From NCBI RefSeq assembly GCF_014268615.1, contig NZ_JABWQV010000011.1, positions 1 to 55,968 on the forward strand: a DNA stretch of 55,968 bases, given 5' to 3'. Source of the DNA: Pseudomonas tehranensis. GTDB taxonomy: Bacteria; Pseudomonadota; Gammaproteobacteria; Pseudomonadales; Pseudomonadaceae. Of this stretch, positions 33,959 to 43,280 are shown one piece after another (the stretch's first letter is position 1; every line of letters begins with the position of its first letter). The notes below the pieces were generated by a model. That model saw only the letters and a list, made by a program, of their open reading frames with translations. It ran no database searches and was not told where the DNA came from. Position numbers and translations under genes: made by a program.

Positions 33959-35605
33959 TCACTGTCCGGAAATGGCGCTGTCGACCAATGCCTGCGCCTC
34001 GACCACCAATTGCTTGAGGTGCTCGTCACTGATGAAGCTTTCGGCGTAAATCTTGTAGATGTCCTCAGTGCCTGATGGTCGCGCGGCGAACCAGCCGTTT
34101 TCAGTCATGACTTTCAGGCCGCCGATGGCCTGGTCATTGCCCGGTGCATGGCTGAGGATGCTCTGGATGGTCTCCCCGGCCAATTCGGTGGATGCGACCT
34201 GATCCGGTGCCAGCTTGCTCAGCAGCGCCTTCTGTTGCGGGCTCGCCTTGGCATCGACGCGCACGGAGAACGGCTCACCCAGTTCATCCGTCAGGGCGCG
34301 GTAGGCCTGGCTTGGGTCGCGACCGGTGCGCGCGGTCATTTCGGCCGCCAGCAACGCCGGGATCAGGCCGTCTTTGTCGGTACTCCACACACCGCCGTCC
34401 TTGCGCAGGAACGAGGCGCCGGCGCTTTCTTCGCCACCAAAGCCCAAGGAACCGTCGAACAAGCCGTCGGCGAACCACTTGAAGCCTACCGGCACTTCAT
34501 ACAGGCGCCGACCCAGACGCTTGGCTACGCGATCGATCAGCCCGCTGCTGACTACCGTCTTGCCCACGGCGGCATCGGCACGCCACTGCGGACGGTTCTG
34601 GAACAGGTAGTCGATGGACACCGCCAGATAGTTGTTCGGCGCCAGCAAACCGCCGGACGGCGTCACGATGCCATGGCGATCATGGTCCGGGTCGCAGGCG
34701 AAGGCCACATCGAAACGCTCTTTGAGGCCAATCAACCCTTGCATGGCATGGCTGGAGGACGGGTCCATGCGGATCTGCCCATCCCAGTCGACGGTCATGA
34801 AGCGGAAGGTGGAATCCACCTGAGTGTTGACCACGTCCAGATCCAGGCGGTAATGCTCGGCAATGGCGGGCCAGTAGCGCACCCCTGCTCCGCCCAGCGG
34901 ATCCACGCCCAGGCGCAAGCCGGCAGCGCGAATGGCATCGAAGTCGATGACATTGATCAGATCCGCCACGTAGGTGTTGACGTAGTCGTGACGGTGAGTG
35001 GTGTCGGCCTTCAGGGCCTGCTCATAGCTGACGCGCTTGACGCCTGCCAACTGGCTTGCCAGCAGCTCGTTGGCCTTGGCTTCGATCCATTTGGTGATGT
35101 GGGTATCGGCCGGGCCGCCGTTGGTGGGGTTGTACTTGTAGCCCCCACTCTGCGGCGGATTGTGGGACGGGGTGATGACGATGCCGTCCGCCAGACCGGT
35201 GGTGCGGCCACGGTTGTAGCAAAGAATGGCGTGGGAGATCGCCGGCGTGGGCGTGTATTCATCGGCCTCGGCAATCATCACGGTGACCCCGTTGGCAGCG
35301 AACACCTCCAGCGCGCTGGCGCCTGCCGGGGTGGACAGCGCATGGGTATCGATCCCCAGGAACAAGGGGCCGTTGATGCCCTGGGCTTCGCGGTACAGGC
35401 AGATCGCTTGGCTGATAGCCAGCACATGCCATTCGTTGAACCCCAGGTCGAAGGAACTGCCACGGTGCCCGGAGGTGCCGAAAGCCACACGCTGGGTCGA
35501 CACCGAGGCGTCGGGTCGGCCGGTGTAATAGGCCGTCACCAGTCGCGGGATATCGATCAACAACTCTGCCGGTGCCGGCTTGCCCGCAAATGGACTGACT
35601 GTCAT
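33959..35605 (-). CDS. pgm: Phosphoglucomutase (alpha-D-glucose phosphate-specific)
   Basis: 548 residues, full length. Phospho-serine loop ITPSHNPP with Ser147, metal loop DPDHDRHG near residue 308, sugar loop GEESAG near 395, phosphate loop [13 protein letters not shown] near the end. It interconverts glucose 1-phosphate and glucose 6-phosphate for glycogen, trehalose and surface polysaccharide metabolism. It stands alone. Confidence 0.96.
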   Translation of the reverse strand: MTVSPFAGKPAPAELLIDIPRLVTAYYTGRPDASVSTQRVAFGTSGHRGSSFDLGFNEWHVLAISQAICLYREAQGINGPLFLGIDTHALSTPAGASALEVFAANGVTVMIAEADEYTPTPAISHAILCYNRGRTTGLADGIVITPSHNPPQSGGYKYNPTNGGPADTHITKWIEAKANELLASQLAGVKRVSYEQALKADTTHRHDYVNTYVADLINVIDFDAIRAAGLRLGVDPLGGAGVRYWPAIAEHYRLDLDVVNTQVDSTFRFMTVDWDGQIRMDPSSSHAMQGLIGLKERFDVAFACDPDHDRHGIVTPSGGLLAPNNYLAVSIDYLFQNRPQWRADAAVGKTVVSSGLIDRVAKRLGRRLYEVPVGFKWFADGLFDGSLGFGGEESAGASFLRKDGGVWSTDKDGLIPALLAAEMTARTGRDPSQAYRALTDELGEPFSVRVDAKASPQQKALLSKLAPDQVASTELAGETIQSILSHAPGNDQAIGGLKVMTENGWFAARPSGTEDIYKIYAESFISDEHLKQLVVEAQALVDSAISGQ

Positions 35606-35696
35606 GCAAAACCTCTGAATGGAGTGGCTCGATAAAATGGATGCAGTTTACTGACAGTTCGACCGTGGCGCGACGGGTTCGATCCATCGCCCTCCA

Positions 35697-37094
35697 TTAC
35701 GATTGCTCAAGTCTCAAGGCATCGGCCAGCGCACAGAGTGCAGTATCCAGATCGTGTGAACCGCTCAAGGCGTGGGTCAGGCGCAGATGTTGTGCATACA
35801 ACCCTTGCAAACTGAACAGCTCCCCCGGCACAATGACGATTCGCTGCGCCAGCAGCCGCTGGAAGACCCGTCGCAGATCGACGTGCCGCGAAGATCGGGT
35901 CCAGATCGTTGCGCCCCCTTGGGGCTCCAGCCATTGCAGGCTGTCCCCTAGCCGCTCGCGCAGCATTTGCGTTGTCGATAGCGCACCTTCACGCAACAAT
36001 CGTCGCAGCACCAGCAAGTGCTGATCGATCCGTCCGTTGCTGTACAAACGTGCGATGGCCTTCTGGCGAATCGGTGACAGACGAAACGCGCGCAGCAGGA
36101 AATGTCGCTGCAGCTCCAGCGTCAGCTGTCGCGACAACACATAGCCGTAGGGGGCCTCGGGACCGATGGTTTTTTCGAAAGTGGAATAGACGATCAGCCG
36201 GTCCGGGTCGAGCAAGTCTCGAAAAGGCGTAACCCCGGCTTCGAACGCCAGGTCTGTATAGCTGTCGTTCTCCAGCACCCATGTGCCGTGCAGCTCCAGC
36301 AAGCGCGCTACGGCGCGACGGTTGTTTTCAGGAACAAGCGTGCCCCTGGGCATATTCAGGACCGAGGACAGGATGACCAGGCGTACCGCTTTACTCGTCA
36401 GCAATTGTTCCAGTTGCTCGACATTGATCTCCCCATCCGCCAGCAGTGGCAGCTCGATCACGTCGATATCGGCCGCCTGCAGCAAGCGCAGAACCGTCCA
36501 GTCGCAGGGGGACTCGATCAGCACCGTGGCGCCCTTGAGCGCCAGCACGGCGATCAGAATCTCCAATACACCGCGCAGATCAGCGCCGATATAAACATCG
36601 TCGGCGTTCCAGCATCGGGCCGGCGAAGACGTATAGCGAGCCGCCAGCGCGGTGCGCAGTTCCAGCTCGCCCCAAGGCTGCGAGGGCATCTGTGAGGAGC
36701 GCGGATACTGACGCAGCAGCTCACGCTCCAGTAACAACAGCGGGCTGTCCAGCGGTTGCATCGATGCAGGCTCGTCAGCGCTGAGTACCAGCATTCCCGG
36801 TCGCCGTGCATTGACATACAGGGTCTCGAGCAGATCATCACCGCCGCCCAGCGTCGCGACGCAGGGTACTGGCAATGCGTAATAACCGGATTTGGCGACC
36901 GAATAGACCCGCCCTTCCTTCTCCAGCAACGAATAAGCGTACTGGATGGTAGAGATCGACACGTTCAGGCGCTCGGCCAGTTGCCGTAATGACGGCAAAC
37001 GCACTCGGGCGTCGGCGCCCAGTTCGTTGATCAGGGTGGTGAGGTAACGATAAACCGCCTGATACGCGAAGTCTGTTTCCCGGCAACCTTTCAT
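35697..37094 (-). CDS. MocR-type regulator (GntR DNA-binding + aminotransferase-like domain)
   Basis: 465 residues. The winged helix is at about 10-78 (RLPSLRQLAERLNVSISTIQYAYSLLEKEG), then a fold-type I aminotransferase-like domain. The PLP-binding Lys is probably the K of STFEKTIGPEAPYGYVLS (about residue 310); DSYTDL stands at the Asp-Tyr position that contacts the cofactor. MocR proteins sense PLP plus an amino compound. It lies 48 bases after the stop of the unknown 495-residue gene on the same strand, so they are probably co-transcribed. Confidence 0.9.
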   Translation of the reverse strand: MKGCRETDFAYQAVYRYLTTLINELGADARVRLPSLRQLAERLNVSISTIQYAYSLLEKEGRVYSVAKSGYYALPVPCVATLGGGDDLLETLYVNARRPGMLVLSADEPASMQPLDSPLLLLERELLRQYPRSSQMPSQPWGELELRTALAARYTSSPARCWNADDVYIGADLRGVLEILIAVLALKGATVLIESPCDWTVLRLLQAADIDVIELPLLADGEINVEQLEQLLTSKAVRLVILSSVLNMPRGTLVPENNRRAVARLLELHGTWVLENDSYTDLAFEAGVTPFRDLLDPDRLIVYSTFEKTIGPEAPYGYVLSRQLTLELQRHFLLRAFRLSPIRQKAIARLYSNGRIDQHLLVLRRLLREGALSTTQMLRERLGDSLQWLEPQGGATIWTRSSRHVDLRRVFQRLLAQRIVIVPGELFSLQGLYAQHLRLTHALSGSHDLDTALCALADALRLEQS

Positions 37095-37142
37095 GGGGTT
37101 GGGCCAGGCGACGTGGCGAATGAATCCGTCAAATCCTGCCCC

Positions 37143-38630
37143 TCAATGCCGTGCCGCACGTTCGCGCATGGCATCGTCGCCCTGCCCGGCTTCTTCAATG
37201 TCGACGTCATCGACAGGCTGCTGCGCATCCATTCCCGATGCCTGTTCCTGCTCCGGCGGCGTGATACTGGCCCGATACAGCTTGCCGAGCATGTCGATGG
37301 ACAGGCCGCTGACGTCGACCATCCATTGCGCCACCTGATCGGCGATGGCCGCGCCCTGCATGGCCTTGTGCAGATCCGGCAGCGCCACCAGCATGCCGGG
37401 ATGACAGCAGCGCAGGAAGTGTTCCAGGCCGGCGCCTTGCTCCACGAAAGGAGCGAACAACATGCACACCAGTTGCGTTTCATTGAGCCCCAGGGTCTTG
37501 TGCGCGTCGCTGGCAGCCTGGGGGCGCCGCTCGGGGATGGCGGTGGGTGGGCCAAACAGCATTCGTGCCTGCTCGCAGACGTGCTCGGGCAACTGCTTGC
37601 GATGCATGATCATGATCGCCCGTTGTACATAGTCGCCATAGCCGGCTTCATAGCTGCGCCCCTGTAGGTAGCAGGCCTGCAGGCCATGCAGGTGGGCTGA
37701 CAGCAGTGGGCTCAGGTATTCGTTTTCCGGCGCCGATGCGACCAGCTCATCGGTCCGCACCCGAAGGAATTCACTGAACAGTGGCCAGTTGGTTTCTTGC
37801 GAACTGTCGACGATCAGGTCGTCGATACCAATGTGACTCACGCGCCGACACGCCTCGAAATGCCCCTCGGGTCTCCATGCGTCCCCGTGTTCCTGACCAT
37901 AGAAGCCCAGGTAGGGATTAGCGCCCAAGGAATCGAGTTGCGCGAAGAGACTGTCGAAACCGCTGGATGGGTCTGTCGCCAGGCCGACCTTGCGGGCAGC
38001 ACGCCGAAGGCCCGACATGAACTGTTTTTGCTCGCGCGGCGTATCACTGCTGACTAACGAGTCCACGCCACGCTCCCAGCGAGCCATATGCCGATAGAAC
38101 TCCGCCATCGCCAGGTAGCCGTGATCGCCTACCTCCAGGGGACTGTCGACCGAGCGAAGGTGGCCCAGAACCAGCGTGTCCATGCGATTGGCCTCATGCC
38201 CGGCCGCCGACAACGGCTGCTTGTGATTGAACGGCACCACCTCGCGGTTATCCGCCATCAGCAGTTCCACCCGGGGGTCGTCGTAAACGAACAGCGCGCT
38301 GTAACAGCGGTGGATGTTTTCCAGGGTCGCCTGGGTGGTTTCGCTCAGGCGTGGCGTGGCGACGCGCAAGTCGAAGGTCACCGGATGCCTGCCCGCGATG
38401 CTCAACTGTGCGGCCCGCAAGGCGGTCAGGACGTAAAAGCTGTCCCGGCTGCCGTTCTGGACTGTCAACACGCGATAGTCGCCGATCCGGTCGATGCCGC
38501 CGGCGGCGACAATTAAACGCTGGATCAAAAGCTGCAACGCCGTCCGTTCCGCGCGGGAATAAAAACCTGACAGTCGCTGCAATATCTGTTGATACACGTG
38601 ATTCATTGCCTGCTCATGAATTGAACTCAT
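37143..38630 (-). CDS. Unrecognised 495-residue protein paired with MocR
   Basis: No motif or family recognised. It has no signal peptide or membrane helix. The N-terminal half looks like a mixed alpha/beta domain (RIGDYRVLTVQNGSRDSFYVLTALRAAQ; AGRHPVTFDLRVATPR; NIHRCYSALFVYDDPRVELLMADNREVVPF). The C-terminal half is helical and ends in a very acidic tail (DVDIEEAGQGDD). Start: ATG at 38630 lies nine bases from AGG; the ATG at 38636 is too close. AT-rich DNA lies upstream. Same strand and close to the MocR gene, which may control it or be controlled with it. Confidence 0.75.
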   Translation of the reverse strand: MSSIHEQAMNHVYQQILQRLSGFYSRAERTALQLLIQRLIVAAGGIDRIGDYRVLTVQNGSRDSFYVLTALRAAQLSIAGRHPVTFDLRVATPRLSETTQATLENIHRCYSALFVYDDPRVELLMADNREVVPFNHKQPLSAAGHEANRMDTLVLGHLRSVDSPLEVGDHGYLAMAEFYRHMARWERGVDSLVSSDTPREQKQFMSGLRRAARKVGLATDPSSGFDSLFAQLDSLGANPYLGFYGQEHGDAWRPEGHFEACRRVSHIGIDDLIVDSSQETNWPLFSEFLRVRTDELVASAPENEYLSPLLSAHLHGLQACYLQGRSYEAGYGDYVQRAIMIMHRKQLPEHVCEQARMLFGPPTAIPERRPQAASDAHKTLGLNETQLVCMLFAPFVEQGAGLEHFLRCCHPGMLVALPDLHKAMQGAAIADQVAQWMVDVSGLSIDMLGKLYRASITPPEQEQASGMDAQQPVDDVDIEEAGQGDDAMRERAARH

Positions 38631-38636
38631 AGCCAT

Positions 38637-39314
38637 ATACCTGGAAATTCAAATATCGGCGTCGCACTGGCATAGCGTGACCGAGCGACGGGTTGATCTG
38701 GAAAATTGTTCTAGTGCTGCAAAGAGTATTGGTAATACGCTCAAGCTTTGCTTGTCGTAATTATTTGATACATAAGCTGGGGAGTTCGCCCGCTTCGCCT
38801 TGGTACGCGCCTGCAAGCCTCTGAGCCATTGGGTTTCAGCGATTCAGTGTTGCGTCCTAGGAAGTTTCCGACAGCGTCCTTCAGACAATGAGTACGAAAA
38901 ACAAAGAACATGCCTAACTTCAATTGCCCCCCTGCCCCAGTCAGTTTTCCCCGCAGTCGATTGATAGCGTTAAAACAATTAACGCTTGATGCACCTTTGC
39001 CCGAAGGATGACGATTTTCTAAAAACTTGTACTGCGCCACGACTTCTTCCTTGAGATGGAAATCAGCGTTCAATTATCAGGACTTAAATAACGATTAGAA
39101 GATACAGATTGAGGGCAAAAACCAGTTCAGTTCCCTGGGAATTAAACACTTTTCGGGTGTTGAGCGAACTGGACCGCCCAGGCAAGGGCATGGTTGCCGC
39201 GCACAAGGGCGTCATTGCCGGACGGAGCGGCAATGGCAGAAGAGAGGAAGAAAAGCAGGTTCAGGCCGACGGCGGCGCAAGAGTCGCCTTGCTGACTCTT
39301 GCGCGGGGGAGGAA
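38637..39314. other. AT-rich intergenic region without a convincing gene
   Basis: 678 bases, lower in GC than both flanks. It holds a 110-codon minus-strand open frame (38741-39073, TTG start, no ribosome binding site, Ser/Arg/Asn-rich product with no known motif) and a 75-codon plus-strand frame (39109-39336) that overlaps the next gene. Both look non-coding. It must contain the promoter of the 495-residue gene. Confidence 0.6.
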
Positions 39315-40340
39315 TCAGGCGGGATCGACTACCTGAAGGGCGACGCGTTCACGGCAGGGGCATTCGCCCATGTAACGGTGGGCTTCGACAAACTCGGAGA
39401 ATGGAAACACCCGGGTCTTGAGCGGCAACAGCACGCGATCGGCGGTCAGTTGATTGATATCACGCAGCGCCCGCTGCAATGCCACCTGGTCCTGGATGAT
39501 GCCCAGTTCCGGCTTGCCGGTAAAATTGCCGATGCAGTGCACAAAGAACTGAATGTTCTTCTGGAACGCCGCACAGGCCGGAAACGGCGTCTGGTTGCCG
39601 CCTTGCAAGCCATACAGCACCAGGCTGCCCCGCGGCGCCAGCACATCACCGAGCAGCGACATTTGCGGCCCGCCGAGGCCATCGAACACCACATCGACGC
39701 CACGGTTATCAGTGAGCTTGTTGATTTGCATCAGCAAGTCCTGCTCTTCGGTGACGATGACTTTTTCGGCGCCGAGCGACAGCAGGTACTCACGCTCATC
39801 AGCGGTCTTGGTGGCCGCGATCACCCGTACACCCAAGGCCTTGCCCAGTTGCACGAAGGATGGGCCGGCACAATGACTGGCATCAGTGACCAGGGCAAAC
39901 TGCCCCGGTTTGACCCGTGCCAAGTCCACGTAGGCGAAATAGGCGATCAGCAGTGGCGTGTAGTGCACAGCGGCTTCGATCGGGGTGAGCACGTCGGGAT
40001 AACGGGTCAGCGCGGTACGCGGCAGCACGATGATCTCACCGTACACCGGGTAATCGTTAGGGCTCTCGGCAGGAAAACTGGCGACTTTGTCGCCTACAGC
40101 CAAGTCGTCGACACCGTCTCCAACAGCCGTCACCACCCCGGCCATTTCATGACCAAGGCCCGAAGGCAGGCGCGCCTGGGACGACGCCAGATTCTGGCGC
40201 CACAGGGTGTCATACCAGCTGATGCCGATCGCTTCGACACGGACCTGCACTTCTCCTGGCGCAGGAAGAGCCGCCGCATGCTCTTCGCATTTGAGCACCT
40301 CGGCACCACCAAACTTGTGAAAACGGATCGTGCGGGACAT
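39315..40340 (-). CDS. Zinc-independent MDR-family quinone oxidoreductase/dehydrogenase
   Basis: 341 residues from the ATG at 40340 (GAGG upstream); the frame is open to 40373. It has a GroES-like N-terminal half (LGHEMAGVVTAVGDGVDDLAVGDKV) and a Rossmann half (FALVTDASHCAGPSFVQLGKALGVRVIAATKT; VDVVFDGLGGPQMSLL). The catalytic Cys/His zinc ligands of alcohol dehydrogenases are not evident (GISWYDTLWR occupies the Cys38-type position), so it is probably an NADPH:quinone reductase-like enzyme. Divergent from a LysR gene that probably controls it. Confidence 0.88.
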   Translation of the reverse strand: MSRTIRFHKFGGAEVLKCEEHAAALPAPGEVQVRVEAIGISWYDTLWRQNLASSQARLPSGLGHEMAGVVTAVGDGVDDLAVGDKVASFPAESPNDYPVYGEIIVLPRTALTRYPDVLTPIEAAVHYTPLLIAYFAYVDLARVKPGQFALVTDASHCAGPSFVQLGKALGVRVIAATKTADEREYLLSLGAEKVIVTEEQDLLMQINKLTDNRGVDVVFDGLGGPQMSLLGDVLAPRGSLVLYGLQGGNQTPFPACAAFQKNIQFFVHCIGNFTGKPELGIIQDQVALQRALRDINQLTADRVLLPLKTRVFPFSEFVEAHRYMGECPCRERVALQVVDPA

Positions 40341-40585
40341 CGCAAACCTCGTCAAAGTAACCTCTAATGCCATGAACTCTATCCGGGCTTTGTACCCAAG
40401 ACCATCAGCGGCTATTAATAGTCGACATGCCTGTCATTGATTCCGCAGCAAGAAATCGGATCCGTCCTGTAGGAATATTCAAATTAGCCGGTGCAGAGTA
40501 CCAGCCTTTCCCCGTAAGATTCATGCCGGTCATTGTTCTCATATGGCCGCTCACGTCAAGCTTGCTGAATCTGCCAGGACCCCAG

Positions 40586-41500
40586 ATGAATCGTAATGAC
40601 CTGCGTCGTGTCGACCTGAACCTGTTGATCGTGTTCGAAACATTGATGCATGAACGCAGTGTGACCCGAGCCGCCGAGAAGCTGTTCCTCGGCCAGCCAG
40701 CCATCAGTGCCGCGCTGTCACGCCTGCGCAACCTGTTTGATGACCCGCTGTTCGTGCGCACCGGTCGTAGCATGGAACCGTCGGCCCGGGCGGTCGAAAT
40801 CTTCGCCCTGCTCTCCCCAGCCCTGGATTCGATCTCCACGGCGGTCAGCCGCGCGGCGGAGTTCGACCCGGCCACCAGCACCTCGGTGTTTCGCATCGGC
40901 CTGTCGGACGACGCCGAGTTCGCGCTGTTGCCGATGCTGCTCAAACGCCTGCGGGCCGAAGCCCCGGGCATTGTCCTGGTCGTGCGCCGGGTCAACTACA
41001 TTCTGATGCCCGGCTTACTGGCGTCCGGTGAAATCTCCATCGGCGTCAGCTACACCGAGGATCTGCCGGCCAACGCCAAGCGTAAAGTCTTGCGGCGCAG
41101 CATGCCCAAAGTGCTGCGGGCCGACACGGCCCCAGGACGACTGAATCTGGACGAATTCTGCGCCCGACCCCATGCGCTGGTGTCCTTCGCCGGGGACCTG
41201 AGCGGTTTCATCGATGAAGAGCTGGAGAAACTGGACCGCAAGCGTCACGTAGTATTGGCCGTGCCGCAGTTCAATGGCCTGAGCACGCTGCTGGCGGGCA
41301 CTGACATCATCGCCATCGTGCCCGACTACACCGCCGACGCACTGACCGCCGCCGGCGGCGTCCGCGCCGAAGACCCGCCGATCCCGGTGCGCAGCTTCGA
41401 GCTGCACATGGCCTGGCGCGGCTCCCAGGACAACGACCCGGGCGAGCGCTGGTTGCGTTCGCGGATTCAGATGTTTTTTGGGGATCCCGAGAGTCTTTGA
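40586..41500 (+). CDS. LysR-family transcriptional regulator
   Basis: 304 residues. MNRNDLRRVDLNLLIVFETL begins the winged helix, then ERSVTRAAEKLFLGQPAISAALSRL. The longer frame back to 40427 lacks support; the ATG at 40586 starts right at the conserved N-terminus. The gap to the divergent oxidoreductase gene is 245 bases. It belongs to the subgroup with DLN-LIVF starts (NodD/LinR-like), often linked to aromatic or quinone metabolism. Confidence 0.92.
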   Translation: MNRNDLRRVDLNLLIVFETLMHERSVTRAAEKLFLGQPAISAALSRLRNLFDDPLFVRTGRSMEPSARAVEIFALLSPALDSISTAVSRAAEFDPATSTSVFRIGLSDDAEFALLPMLLKRLRAEAPGIVLVVRRVNYILMPGLLASGEISIGVSYTEDLPANAKRKVLRRSMPKVLRADTAPGRLNLDEFCARPHALVSFAGDLSGFIDEELEKLDRKRHVVLAVPQFNGLSTLLAGTDIIAIVPDYTADALTAAGGVRAEDPPIPVRSFELHMAWRGSQDNDPGERWLRSRIQMFFGDPESL

Positions 41501-41501
41501 T

Positions 41502-41705
41502 TCAAGCCGTCGCACACTTAAACGCTGGATGACCGCGCACCGCCGCTTCCAAGCAGGCGTTCATCGCCTCGGCGAGTTCTCGCGTCGCCAGATTCCATAC
41601 AAACTCGCCGGTCGCACGCGCATTGGCGAGCGAGTCCTTCGCGCCAAGCGAGCAAAAGCCGATGATCGGCGGCTTGTAGTTGAATAGGTTAAAAAAGCTG
41701 CCTGA
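41502..41705 (-). pseudogene. Flavin reductase (DIM6/NTAB) fragment
   Basis: About 50 codons encode SFFNLFNYKPPIIGF, then CSLGAKDSLANARATGEFVW and NLATRELAEAMNA. This is the unmistakable middle of a flavin reductase domain (FMN-binding SxGxKDSxxN and TGEFVxNLAT). The N-terminal 50 residues and everything after the AMN motif are missing; the open frame ends in an unrelated tail. It lies downstream of the NTF2-like gene on the same strand, so it is the decayed end of that operon. Confidence 0.8.
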
Positions 41706-41787
41706 GAAACGAAGGAGACATTCGATTCGAGTCAATTCTGCTGCGCCGTTTCTAAAGAACGGGGCGGCTTTCGTATTTCTTACTTGT

Positions 41788-41865
41788 TTACCCAAGGCCC
41801 GCCAGCGCGCGTTTCTCTTCGCTAGAGATTTTTTGAGCTGGAATGTGGGCGTGGAAAATTGGCAT
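41788..41865 (-). pseudogene. Tautomerase N-terminal stub
   Basis: A 25-codon frame reads MPIFHAHIPAQKISSEEKRA then LAGLG and stop. The start, with catalytic-type Pro2 and HAHIPxxKxSxEEKRAL, is that of tautomerase-superfamily proteins of about 130-140 residues; the remainder is deleted. GAGGAACC lies before the ATG at 41865, so it may still be translated. It sits between the NTF2-like gene and the flavin reductase fragment. Confidence 0.75.
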
Positions 41866-41920
41866 GAGTGGTTCCTCAGTGGTGTTGCTCAGCTAATACA
41901 CGGCGACGAATTGGCCCGGC

Positions 41921-42331
41921 TTAGCTAAAGAAGTCTTGACCGAGTGTTTCTTCGAGTCGCTCTTTCAGGCCCGCCGAGAACTCACGAACGACGGGGAACG
42001 GGCTTTGAAAGAGCTTGATATTGCGGACGAGGCCAGACTCATTCCGAGTGATGATGGTGGTGCCGGCGATCGGCTTACCTCCGTGGATGGCATCCCACTC
42101 CAGGTAAGTCTTCGCACCGTCAACCGTCTCCGCAGTGAACACGAAATCTTCGTACATCGTACTTGTCGCGGCAAAGAATGCCCCGATGGATGTCGGGCCG
42201 ATCACGGTCTTGCTGAGGGCTGAGGTCTGAAGGCTGGCGTCAGCAGTGAACGACGTCGCGAAGTCGCTCGTTCCTTTCTTCTTGACGATTTGCATCCACG
42301 CTGTCCCCGGTGGGGTGGCGTCAGTAGTCAT
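41921..42331 (-). CDS. NTF2-like (SnoaL-type) protein
   Basis: 136 residues. The pattern DFATSFTADASLQTSALSK, then a helix, then YLEWDAIHGGKPIAGTTIITRNESGLVRNIKLFQSP fits a single SnoaL/NTF2-like alpha-beta cone. Members act as small isomerases, hydrolases or ligand binders; the substrate is unknown. The ATG at 42331 is preferred over 42337 because AGGAG is six bases from it. Third gene of the MBL-esterase operon. Confidence 0.82.
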   Translation of the reverse strand: MTTDATPPGTAWMQIVKKKGTSDFATSFTADASLQTSALSKTVIGPTSIGAFFAATSTMYEDFVFTAETVDGAKTYLEWDAIHGGKPIAGTTIITRNESGLVRNIKLFQSPFPVVREFSAGLKERLEETLGQDFFS

Positions 42332-42379
42332 TACCATCTCCTATCTAGTGTCTGCGGTTTTGCAGCGTGCGTGCGCGTG

Positions 42380-43273
42380 CTAGTCAGCGAGGTGTCCGAT
42401 GAGAAACTCGCCGGCTCTCTGGAGAGCGTCCTGGGCCTGAGGCAAAGAAGCTGTCTGAATGTGCCAGACGTGGAGCATCTCCGGCCAGACCTCAAGGTGC
42501 GACTCGCCGTCGGCCGCGCGCACCTTTCGGTCAATTTCAAGCGCGTCGTCGAGAAGTACTTCGTCGCTTCCGACATGTATGAGCAGCGGAGGAAAACCGT
42601 GCATGTCGGCGAACATGGGTGAGATGCGCGGATCCTTCAAATCGTGGTTGCCGGCGTAAGCCTCTACCATCTCCCGCATCGCGCTCGCGTTGACCATTGG
42701 GTCGCGGTGAGCCAGTTGCGTTAACGAGGGCAGCGTTAGCGTTAAATCTGCCCATGGGCTAATGAGTAGCGCTGCTCGTGCGTCCTTATGGCCCTTCGAG
42801 GCTGCATAGGCCAGAACGTTGAGAGCCATGCCACCGCCACTGGAATCACCTGTCACGGCAAACGGTTTGCCAAGCGCACGCACGGCTTCGTAGCCGCGGA
42901 TGGACTCGTCGTAGGATGCTGGAAATGGGTGCTCGGGAGCCTTGGAGTGGTCCAGAACGATGACCTGGGACTTTGCCGCTCGAGACAGCTCCCCAAGCAT
43001 GCCCAAATGCGACGCAGGAGAGCCAGCCACCCAGCCACCACCATGGAAATGGTAGATGACTCGGTCCTTAGATGCGCCAGGAGCCGTAATCGCCACTGCG
43101 GCTACGCCATCGAGCTCGATCGTCTCGACGGTTAGGTCGGCCGCCGGCGGGTTCGCTTGTGAAATGGCCTCCATGCCGACGCGGAGCGTCTCAATGGTGC
43201 GTACAGGATGCGCAAAGTCGAAGGCGAACATCGCATCCCGAAGCTCCCGGACGGAAGATGAATCGTAAGTCAT
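42380..43273 (-). CDS. Alpha/beta hydrolase, HSL-type esterase
   Basis: 297 residues. Oxyanion motif HGGGW (77-81), nucleophile Ser144 in GDSSGG, acid Asp in HVGSDEVLLDD near residue 242 and His in LHVWHI near 272 give a complete hormone-sensitive-lipase-type esterase. It cleaves esters or lactones of small acyl groups in this family. It starts seven bases after the MBL-fold stop; the frame is open upstream but overlaps that gene. GGAG lies before the ATG. Confidence 0.92.
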   Translation of the reverse strand: MTYDSSSVRELRDAMFAFDFAHPVRTIETLRVGMEAISQANPPAADLTVETIELDGVAAVAITAPGASKDRVIYHFHGGGWVAGSPASHLGMLGELSRAAKSQVIVLDHSKAPEHPFPASYDESIRGYEAVRALGKPFAVTGDSSGGGMALNVLAYAASKGHKDARAALLISPWADLTLTLPSLTQLAHRDPMVNASAMREMVEAYAGNHDLKDPRISPMFADMHGFPPLLIHVGSDEVLLDDALEIDRKVRAADGESHLEVWPEMLHVWHIQTASLPQAQDALQRAGEFLIGHLAD

Positions 43274-43280
43274 GATCAGC

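Noticed and set aside
38741..39073. 110-codon minus-strand frame in the AT-rich gap
   Set aside because: TTG start without ribosome binding site; mixed composition without any domain.
39109..39336. 75-codon plus-strand frame
   Set aside because: Runs into the 3' end of the quinone oxidoreductase gene and has no recognisable content.
41680..41928. 82-codon plus-strand frame
   Set aside because: Antisense to the tautomerase and flavin reductase remnants, which explain the sequence better.
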